Below are positions 56,190-64,000 of a stretch of DNA of 64,000 bases, one piece after another. The stretch lies in the NCBI RefSeq assembly GCF_963082655.1, contig NC_081556.1, forward strand, positions 73,517,227 to 73,581,226, written 5' to 3'. The notes below the pieces were generated by a model. That model was not told the DNA's origin, searched no databases, and saw nothing but the letters and a program-made list of their open reading frames with translations. Made by a program: the position numbers and the translations under genes. Position 1 is the stretch's first letter; each line of letters starts with the position of its first letter. The stretch comes from Stomoxys calcitrans. Taxonomy: Eukaryota > Arthropoda > Insecta > Diptera > Muscidae.

Positions 56190-56718
56190 TATGGCACATG
56201 ATTCAGAGATGGCGCCTTTAAATCTAAAATTGCTGGTTGAAGCCGCTTCTGCAGGCAAAAAGAGCCTCATTTTAGGAAGTGATGCTAATGCACAACGCCA
56301 GATATGAGGAATATAATTCAAATATATTGTAAATGATAGGGGTGAGCTGCTTATCGAATATTTTATAAGTTGGAATCCGGCGATTTGCAATAAAGGGAAT
56401 AAACCGACCTTTATTACCAGGAACAGACAGGAGGTAATAGATGTTACCTTTGTATCGGAAGATCTTAGCGGAAGGATATGGGACTGGGACATGTTGAATG
56501 ACCATAGCTTCTGCGGTCATCGGTATATTCTGCACGACTTTCCCTTCTAGACCAGAAAAGGAGTGGAAACTGCGGAGGATATAGACATAATGGTCAAGCG
56601 AATGACGAAGGCCCTGAATGACTCGCTTGTATTAGCATGTCCTAGTGCCAAACCAAGGGGCAAACGCCGACCGTCATGGTGGACTTCAGAACTGGTTGGT
56701 CTAAGGAAGGACTGCAGA
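56190..56718 (+). mobile_element. Non-LTR endonuclease fragment, 5' part of the element split by copia
   Basis: The plus strand reads LILGSDANAQ, then NDRGELLIEYFISWNPAICNKG-PTF, then EVIDVTF and a DMLNDHSFCGHRYI block: the later half of an apurinic-type endonuclease, with the DHS motif. After the stop near 56550 the frame continues KPRGKRRPSWWTSELVGLRKDCRK, the linker before RT. The frame resumes after the copia element at 61200. Confidence 0.75.
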
Positions 56719-56723
56719 AAATT
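56719..56723 (+). other. Target-site duplication of the copia element, left copy
   Basis: AAATT precedes the 5' LTR; the same five bases follow the 3' LTR at 61200-61204. Five bp is usual for copia-type integrases. Confidence 0.8.
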
Positions 56724-56901
56724 TGTTGAAATATACGAAGTACTCTGCTATAATTGTACTGTATTTACTATTAGAAATATTAGTATTAACATAGTATACT
56801 CTGATTGTTATGTATGTAGTTAAAATATTTTCTTGCCTGCATACATACATTTTTCATTAGTACATTTTAGTCTTTAATAAAATCTCTCTAAACTAACAAT
56901 A
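56724..56901 (+). repeat. 5' LTR of the copia-type retrotransposon (178 bp)
   Basis: It runs from TGTTGAAATATACG to AAACTAACAATA and is repeated at 61022-61199, offset 4298, with one difference seen (TTCATTAGTAC versus TTCATTTGTAC). It begins like the Drosophila copia LTR. It contains a TTTAATAAAA polyadenylation-type signal near its end. Confidence 0.9.
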
Positions 56902-56919
56902 GGTTATGGGCCCAGCTCC
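56902..56919 (+). other. Primer-binding site of the copia element
   Basis: GGTTATGGGCCCAGCTCC directly follows the 5' LTR. It resembles the Drosophila copia site, which pairs with an internal part of initiator tRNA-Met. Confidence 0.75.
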
Positions 56920-56992
56920 TAACTGTGTTTGAAAAGGAAAAAAGAAAATAATTTTTTGGAGCTGCAAATAGTGAAAATATAAAGAATTGGAC

Positions 56993-59900
56993 ATGTCGGG
57001 AAATGTTATGCGAATTGATCCGTTGAACTCATCAAATTACGACACATGGAAGTTGCAAATGAGAGCAATTTTGATTAAAAATGATTTGTGGTCGTATGTG
57101 TCCAGATGGGGATACAGCCACGAATTGGAGAAAAATGGACCAGAAGGCATGTGCGGATTTACTTTTGTCGATTACGCCTTCAGAATTGGGGTTGATTGCC
57201 GAATGTTCAACATCGAGAGAAATATGGCTGAAATTAGAAGACACATTTCAATCAAAAGGTCCAGCAAGGAAGGCTACATTGTTGAAACGGGTTGCTCTAG
57301 CCCGTATGAAGGATGGTGACAATTTTCGAGACCATATAAATGATTTTTTCGACGCCGTTAGCAAGCTGAAGGAAATAAATGTTGCCATAGGAGACGATCT
57401 TCTTGCTATATTGCTATTATATAGTTTGCCTGACTCGTTTGAGACATTCCGTTGTGCCCTGGAGACCAGGGACGAACTTCCGAAACCAGAAGTTCTAAGG
57501 GTAAAAATTTTGGAGGAAGACCAGTCTCGTCGTGCAAAAGTGGAGAGAGACGATCAAAACGCGTTGTACGCAAAGCCAAAAAGAAATGGGGTCAGTTCAA
57601 AATTCTCAAACCGGTCAACAGAAAATAGGACAGATAGTGGTAAGCAAAAGGAAGGCTGTTTCAAATGCGGAAAATTCGGGCATTACGCCCGGAATTGTCG
57701 GTCAAAGCAGAATGCCAATTTGGTTCAAGAAGGAAGCCAAGAAAATTCGATGTTCAATTGCTTCGATTCGCTGTTTAACTGTCTTGACATTTCGCATGAG
57801 TGGTGTTTGGATAGTGGGTGTACCTCCCACATGTCATCGAATAAAGAAGGATTCACAACAATGAAAAAATTTGATAAGAATTTGTGCTTAGCCAATGGTG
57901 AAATGAGCAAGATAACAGCCGTGGGTGACGTTAGAATTAAAGTTGTTGGTGATAGACAAAAAGAAAGCTTTATTGTAAGAGATGTAATGTACGTCAAGGA
58001 CTTGCAAACAAATTTATTGTCTATTTCGAAGCTGGCAGACAAGGGCTATAAGGTAAAATTTAACAAAGATCATGCTCTTATCCTGAAAGAAAATAAAGTA
58101 ATGTGCAAAGCTGAACGAAGAGGTAATCTTTATTTCTTGAAGCAAACATCAGATGTGGCAAACTCAGCGGTAGTGAAGCCAAACGACATGGATATGTGGC
58201 ACCAAAGACTAGGTCATCTGAATGAAAGTGATCTGAAACTACTTGCGGGTAAAAAAGGTGCACATGGAATTAACATTCGTCGAGGTCATCAGTTGTCACA
58301 GTGCAAGGTATGTTTGAGTGAAAAGCAAACACGAGAACGTTTTGAAAGTGGACGTGAAAATCGCACTAGTGAAATGTTGGAGGTGGTCCACAGTGATGTT
58401 TGTGGTCCTATGAAAGTAAATTCACATTCCAATTCAAGGTATTTCGTCACATTTATTGACGACTATTCAAGATATTGCGAGGTTTATTTTCTCAAAAAGA
58501 AATCCGAAGTTTTTGACGCATTTAAGAAGTATAAGAATTCAGCTGAGCTTCTCACGGGTACGAAAATCAAACATCTACAGTCAGATAATGGAACAGAATA
58601 TATCAACAAGGACTTTAACAAGTATTTGGAACAAGCTGGCATAAAAAGAAGATTAACAGTCCCTCATACACCCCAGCAAAACGGGATTGCAGAAAGGAAG
58701 AATAGAACTCTTATTGAAATGGCTCGGTGTATGATGAAGCAGGCTGGTGTTCCGGAATCTTTTTGGGCCGAAGCTATTAATACGGCATGTTACTTGCGGA
58801 ATAGATGTCCAACTAGATCTCTCAACGGACAATTGCCTATAAAAGTTTGGACAGGAAAAACACCATCAATAAAGCATTTAAGACCGTTTGGAATCCGAGC
58901 CTATGTATTGATAAAAGACAAGTCAAATGGAAAATTTGATTCTCGCTCGGAAGAATGTATATTAGTGGGCTACTCAGAAGTGTCAAAGGCTTACCGTTTT
59001 TGGTCATCGCGGAAGAAAAATATAATAGTCAGCAGGGATGTCAAATTCATAAATGAATTTTACGGAAAAAGTTTGGAAAACTATATTGAGATCAATTTGG
59101 ATCCGCAAGCTGAAAGCGACACGCCAGAAGACGAGCAAGTAGAAGATGTGCAAAAGGAAATAAACCTACGGTCGCAAGGTAATCAAAATGTTTTACCACA
59201 ACAACAAAAAAGTAATAGAGGAAGAAAACGGATTCTTAGAACTGGCGGGCGAGGCCGACCACGGAAGTTATCAAAAATGAGTACTGAAATTGTTCCTAAT
59301 AATGAACCAGAGGAGTCTGTGGATGATAATGAGGAAGCGGATTTGCTCATAGATTGTGAACACAGCAATGTTGCTTTTACAGATGACCCAGTCACATGTG
59401 ATGAAGCTATGAATTCCGAAGATTGTGCGAATTGGCAAATAGCTATTGAGGACGAATATGTTGCCAATTTTGAACGGAACTTGGAAAATAACGGAAAGAC
59501 CTCAAGGAAAAAATATTATTGGTAATAGATTTGTGCTTCGAACCAAAGCAAACAACAAACGGAAGGCACGTCTAGTTGCAAAAGGCTGCTCCCAACGGCC
59601 AGGGGAGGATTTTTCCGACACGTATTCTCCAGTAGTAAGATCTAGCACTATTCGTATGGTGGCAGCTTTGGCAGTCGAGAAAGATTTTGAAATTCATCAG
59701 ATGGATTTCGTTACTGCGTATTTGAATGGAAATCTGGATGAAGACGTATACATGGAAATTCCTGATTATCTAGAAGACGTTCTGCAAAATTTGATAAATG
59801 GTGAGATTGTTGGGACATGTGAACGAAAAAGCAAATTGGCTAAAGAAATAGCGACAAAATGGATGAAAAATTTACAAAAATGTCGAAACCCAGTATGTAA

Positions 59901-61000
59901 ACTCGAAAAGGATCTTTATGGGTTGCGCCAGTCGGGTCTGAAATGGTATCAGAAGCTTAGTCAAAAGCTAAAGGAAATGGGACTGGAACCATCGAAGTTA
60001 GATCCATGTTTGTTTCTAAGCAGAAATAAAAGCATTATGGTAACAGTTTACGTGGATGATCTGCTTATAGCAACGAATGATATAAAGCTGTTGAATCAAA
60101 TAAAGAAGTCGTTGGCAGAAACGTTTGAAATGAAAGACCTTGGAAAGGTTAGCATATACGTTGGAATTCAAGCAAGATATGAAACAAGGAAAAATAACGA
60201 TAAATCAAAAGGAGTACATTGAATCAGTTCTGAAACGTTTTGATATGCAAAATTGTAAACCGACTACGACACCAATGGAGTTACAAATTAAATTGGAGAA
60301 ACCTTCAAAACCAGATCCAGAAGTTATGCAGAAGTACCCATATCAAAGTTTAATCGGTGCACTTATGTATTTGGCGGTTAATACAAGGCCAGATATAGCA
60401 TATCCAGTGAATTTCTTGAGTCAATTTAATTCAAATTATAATGCTGAACACTGGCAAGCGGCTAAAAGAATTTTGCGATACTTAAAAGGAACAATCAATC
60501 AAGGCCTTCAATACAAGAAAAGCAACGTCCCACTGTATGGGGTAGTAGATGCTGATTGGGGATCAAATTTAACAGATAGACGATCGTATTCTGGGTTTTC
60601 ATTTATAATGTCTGGGGCAGCAATTACATGGGAAGCTCGTAAGCAGAGAACAGTGGCTCTTTCTAGTACTGAGGCTGAACTTCTTGCAATAACAGACCCT
60701 GTTAAAGAAGCATTGTATTTAAAGCGTTTTTTCGAAGAAGTAGGAGCAACAAAAACACCAATACATATCTTCAATGATAGTCAAAGTGCTCAAAAACTAA
60801 TTCAAAGTATTGGCCACCACTCACGAACAAAACATATCGACGTTCGGTACCAATTTATACAAGAAACAATACAAGGGAATGAAATCAAATTGGAATATCG
60901 AAGATCAGAAGACATGGCGGCTGATGTACTTACAAAAGGACTTGGATTTACAAAACACAAGCAACACATTCAAGAACTAGGTGTTGCTGAAGTCGCATAG
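56993..61000 (+). pseudogene. Copia gag-pol polyprotein, broken by three frameshifts
   Basis: The start is the ATG at 56993. Gag runs to about 57700 and ends in a CX2CX4HX4C zinc knuckle at 57657-57698. The protease active site is DSG (57810-57818). Then come the pre-integrase region (WHQRLGHL, about 58195), the integrase core with its D, D and E in HSDVCGP, QSDNGTEY and QNGIAERKNR (58390-58700), and a Lys/Arg-rich linker. The RT has YVDDLL (about 60049-60066) and RNase H has VDADW and STEAEL (60545-60680). The stop is at 60998-61000. The frame shifts at about 57100, 59480 and 60165. All catalytic residues are present. It could be a genuine pseudogene or, given the young LTRs, partly sequencing error. 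Confidence 0.92.
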
Positions 61001-61012
61001 TCGCCGTACTTC

Positions 61013-61021
61013 GAGAGGAGG
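61013..61021 (+). other. Polypurine tract of the copia element
   Basis: GAGAGGAGG immediately precedes the 3' LTR start at 61022; such tracts prime plus-strand synthesis. Confidence 0.75.
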
Positions 61022-61199
61022 TGTTGAAATATACGAAGTACTCTGCTATAATTGTACTGTATTTACTATTAGAAATATTAGTATTAACATAGTATACTCT
61101 GATTGTTATGTATGTAGTTAAAATATTTTCTTGCCTGCATACATACATTTTTCATTTGTACATTTTAGTCTTTAATAAAATCTCTCTAAACTAACAATA
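61022..61199 (+). repeat. 3' LTR of the copia-type retrotransposon
   Basis: It is 178 bp, identical to 56724-56901 except at one observed position, and is followed by the AAATT target duplication. Confidence 0.9.
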
Positions 61200-61515
61200 A
61201 AATTCTTCAACAGAGCGAAAGCCACAAGGGCACCACACAATTGAGATGTCTATAGGGTTGAGCTAAGAAAACACAAGGGCGAGCTGAGAAACGCTCAGAA
61301 CAAATCCTTTGTGAAATTATAACTGTGGAGGATACATATGAGACCTCTATGCTAAAGTAGATCCTATTCTCGAGACCTATCACGGTGGTAGATATTCAGA
61401 AGTGAGAGAACGCATGGACAATGTCTAGTGAGGAAACACTAGAACTACTCGTTGACACATTTCCCGGAAAACTCTCCAGCGAACGAAAAATTCAAAATAG
61501 GTTTCACGATAAACT
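61200..61515 (+). mobile_element. Non-LTR fragment continuing after the copia insertion
   Basis: After the target duplication the frame continues FNRAKATRAPHN, then VYRVELRKHKGELRNAQNKSF, the helical linker that precedes RT in I/R1-type elements. It ends near 61515 without RT catalytic motifs. Confidence 0.65.
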
Positions 61516-61542
61516 GTAATTCTCATTGATCGCAGCAATTTA

Positions 61543-61780
61543 TTGGGTTGCCCAAAAAGTAATTGCGGATTTTTCATATAGTCAGCGTTGACAAATTTTT
61601 TCACAGCTTGTGACTCTGTAATTGCATTCTTTCTTCTGTCAGTTATCAGCTGCTACTTTTAGCTTGCTTTACAAAAAAAGTGTAAAAGAAGTATATTTGA
61701 TTAAAGTTCATTCTAAGTTTTATTAAAAATGCATTTACTTTATTTTAAAAAAATCCGCAATTACATTTTGGGCAACCCAA
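61543..61780. mobile_element. Mariner-type MITE, 238 bp
   Basis: The ends are TTGGGTTGCCCAAAAAGTAA and its near reverse complement (TTACATTTTGGGCAACCCAA), with inner AATTGCGGATTTTT/AAAAATCCGCAATT pairing. TA dinucleotides at 61541-61542 and 61781-61782 are the target duplication typical of the Tc1/mariner superfamily. The interior has no coding capacity. Confidence 0.9.
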
Positions 61781-61782
61781 TA

Positions 61783-62335
61783 TGTGTTTTAATGCAGATC
61801 TTTCCAATATTATAATATTAATATGACTTTTAAAATTTCCATAACTCAATTTCATTGTTTGAAATGTTACTTACATATATAACTTGCTAAAATTCTTTAT
61901 TTTTTTCTTATCTGCCTTATTAAAATAAGGTAATGATATGTAAATATGCCTCAATAGTTTTTTAGCAAAGTTTCCATCGAATATGTTATTAGAAATAATT
62001 GGCGCTCAATTGTTATGAAGGGCTGTAGAATTTAAAAATAAGACAATAGATTTTGTTGTTGAATTATGGTCATATGACGTTTTACAAACAAATAAATCTC
62101 ATTTATAAAAAATCACAGTTTCGCAATGATTAAACCTTATTACACATTAAAATATAATTAAACAATGACAGACAATGACGAGTATGAAAAATGTTTCAAT
62201 AATTCATTGTTTAGTTCTAACAACCAACACTGTGGTGGTAACTACAAAAGCTGGCCCTTCAATTTGGTATGACGCTGATTTGAACGTATTGTCCGCCTAC
62301 CGTTGCGATCACCTGGTTTCGGTGAAAACAGCTGT
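61783..62335. other. AT-rich sequence, unassigned
   Basis: No domain, repeat family or RNA gene was recognised. Confidence 0.3.
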
Positions 62336-62339
62336 ATAA

Positions 62340-62690
62340 TTGAGATTGGGAGATGGGCTTATATGACAGCTATATCAGGTTATCAACCGATATAGACCAT
62401 ACTTGGCCCAATTGTTGGAAGTCATACCAAAACGACATATGCAAAACTTCAGCCAAATTGGAAAAGAATTGCCTCCTTCAGAAGCCCAAGAGGTCTAATC
62501 AGGAGATCGGGAGAAGTCAAGACCCAAGAGCGGTTTATATGGCAGCTATATGAAAACATGGATCGATTTGGCCCATTTACTATCCCAACCGACCTACGCT
62601 AATATGACGTATTTGTGCAAAATTGCAAGCGCCTAGCTTTACTCCTTCGAGGTGTTACAAACGGAATGACGAAATTAGTATACCCATATA
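62340..62690. repeat. Family A composite-repeat fragment
   Basis: It begins in a monomer (GGGAGATGGGCTTATATGAC), has the ACCGACCTACGCTAATA and TTTACTCCTTCGAGG boxes and ends GACGAAATTAGTATACCC. The GTCCGTC block is deleted. Confidence 0.7.
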
Positions 62691-62739
62691 TACATTTCAA
62701 ACAAGCGTAAAGAAGTCTGCTCACTATATATAGGGATGA

Positions 62740-62930
62740 AAACTAATTTGGTAACCCGAGTAAAAAAAAGTTGATATGATCAGATCCAATTACACCAGAT
62801 AAAATTGGATCCGAAAAATGGTTATATCAAATTAGATCTAATTTAATGCAATTTTATCTCAAATTCGTCCTATATACAATCTGATCCAATTTGATATATT
62901 AATATCAATACATTGGGACTGGCTTTTTAT
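62740..62930. repeat. Cluster of GATCCAATT-type motifs
   Basis: Within 190 bp the motif occurs in both orientations: GATCAGATCCAATT, AAATTGGATCC, ATCAAATTAGATCTAATTT, AATCTGATCCAATTTGATAT. It looks like short diverged direct and inverted repeats. Function unknown. Bases 62931-63214 are unassigned. Confidence 0.45.
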
Positions 62931-63214
62931 GCACTAGTAAAAAAGTGTTATGTGTACGTAACAAACAGAATCAGGATTTTAAGGGAAAACTGTGTATTCG
63001 GGCAAATGAATATAAAAAAGAAGCCTTAAAATAGGAATAAAATACTAAATCAATCGGGAACTTTAGCAAATAACTACATTCCTAAAAAAAAATAAAAGTT
63101 TAAGTTTATTTTTAAGCGTGATGATTACTATCGCTTGTTTTAATTCAGAATACAGTAGAGTCCGAATAGAGTTAACAAATTATTGCAAATCATGTTCACC
63201 TTATTCAGAAAGTT

Positions 63215-63945
63215 ACTAGAAGACTTAAGGCGATGGGAGCATGAATAGAGAATAGCACCAGGTCACACCATCACCACTGGGGAAATCCGGATCGTGAGAA
63301 GACAAGGCTATTACTGAAAGTAAGTAAGAAGGAGGTCTGTATAGTTTTTGGTGTCATAACGGGACACAGGACTACGAGCTCTCTTATGCAAAATCGGTGC
63401 GACAAGTGGTTGCATGTGTAGGTCATGTGGGAAAGATTATGACACGTTGGAGCATTTCCTTTGCTATTGCCCGGCTTTCGCGGTTAACAGACACCGGAAT
63501 GTAAGAGGGAACACAATACCAGACATGAGCCGACTTAGGGATTTTGATTTTGATTTAGTGAGCAAAACACAGGCTGGAACATTGAGGTCCAATCTGTGTG
63601 GTGTTCATTGCTGTCATGAAAAGCTTAGCTGCGAGCTACCGGGCGTGTCCACAGCTTGCGGATAGTGGAATGCTTCATACGGAGTTACTGCAATGGCAGT
63701 TATGAAGCGATATCGAGCGGAGAGTCTCAGTGAGAGGCCGGGTGGCACCAGCACTTGCACAAGTACTGAGTGCCTATGATGCTCGATATGACAAGGCGAG
63801 TTATTGACGCCTTAAAGTAACCAAGGGCCACCCTGTTTGCGCGGCGATCGGTCTTTTCGACCGGAACGAACTTGCTCACCTACAGGGGCTTGACGGGGAT
63901 CGCCACCACCACATGAAAATTTGGCTACAATAACAAATACTTAGC
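63215..63945 (+). mobile_element. Non-LTR 3' end with Cys/His motif, internally deleted
   Basis: The plus strand starts with RLKAMG-like linker sequence matching 51610-51650, then jumps to CRSCGKDYDTLEHFLCYCPAF (63417-63479), the CCHC motif after RNase H. RDFDFDLVSKT follows, and a 3' UTR with ACAAGGCGAGTTATTGACGC and a short AATAACAA end. The RNase H domain itself is missing, unlike 51470-52320. The 3' UTR equals the two ends at 7120-7670. The last 55 bases of the window are unassigned. Confidence 0.75.
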
Positions 63946-64000
63946 AATTGAGCAGCTCTAATAGGGAAGAATGGGTTGCATTTATTACATTACCCATTTA

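Larger units (their letters stand above)
56724..61199 (+). mobile_element. Copia-type (Ty1/copia) LTR retrotransposon, nearly complete
   Basis: This 4476-bp element has two LTRs, a primer-binding site, one gag-pol frame, a polypurine tract and a 5-bp target duplication. Protein domains run in copia order: gag with zinc knuckle, protease, integrase, reverse transcriptase, RNase H. Integrase before RT separates it from gypsy-type elements. The near-identical LTRs mark a recent insertion. It nevertheless carries three frameshifts (about 57100, 59480 and 60165). It sits in a non-LTR element upstream of Pgant9. Confidence 0.95.

Noticed and set aside
56181..56535. Two minus-strand frames of about 90-100 codons
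   Set aside because: They are antisense to the non-LTR endonuclease reading on the plus strand.

Overview
This window comes from a fly nuclear genome, most likely a calyptrate/muscoid dipteran of the house-fly, stable-fly or blow-fly type. I infer this from a split protein-coding gene whose exons closely match Drosophila pgant9, from AT-rich long introns, and from very dense insect transposons. The species cannot be fixed from the sequence alone.

The only host gene I can recognise is the Pgant9 orthologue on the minus strand. It encodes a Golgi polypeptide N-acetylgalactosaminyltransferase that starts mucin-type O-glycosylation. Six exons were found, in transcription order: 50812-50912, 37087-37267, 12541-12710, 12022-12473, 11172-11963 and 3286-3447 (stop at 3286). 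All splice sites are GT/AG, the phases join without a break, and together they encode about 618 residues covering the stem, the catalytic domain and the ricin-type lectin domain. The start codon and membrane anchor were not found and probably lie beyond 64000. Two introns are tiny (58 and 67 bp); the other three are about 7.7, 13.5 and 24.4 kb and are filled with transposons.

Layout. 1-1740: decayed non-LTR retrotransposons. 1740-3285: AT-rich 3' flank/UTR. 3448-11171 (intron): composite tandem repeats, an RTE-like element, non-LTR 3' ends, a SINE-like pair. 12711-37086 (intron): several non-LTR elements, five large composite repeats built from 153-bp units, a mariner split by a non-LTR fragment, a deleted DDE transposon and a Penelope-like element with a GIY-YIG domain. 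37268-50811 (intron): more Penelope ends, a second RTE copy, a 532-bp tandem duplication, hairpins and GT-rich composite repeats. 50913-64000 (upstream): non-LTR fragments, composite repeats, a nearly complete copia-type LTR retrotransposon (56724-61199) nested in a non-LTR element, and a 238-bp mariner-type MITE.

The most interesting signals are (i) three Penelope-type ends each carrying a 29-nt hammerhead-ribozyme-like core with the stem kept by compensating changes, and (ii) two diverged composite repeat families that share exactly the same 153-bp monomer and have palindromic ends, suggesting non-autonomous Helentron/DINE-like elements. I saw no CRISPR arrays, bacterial genes, rRNA genes or convincing functional tRNA genes.
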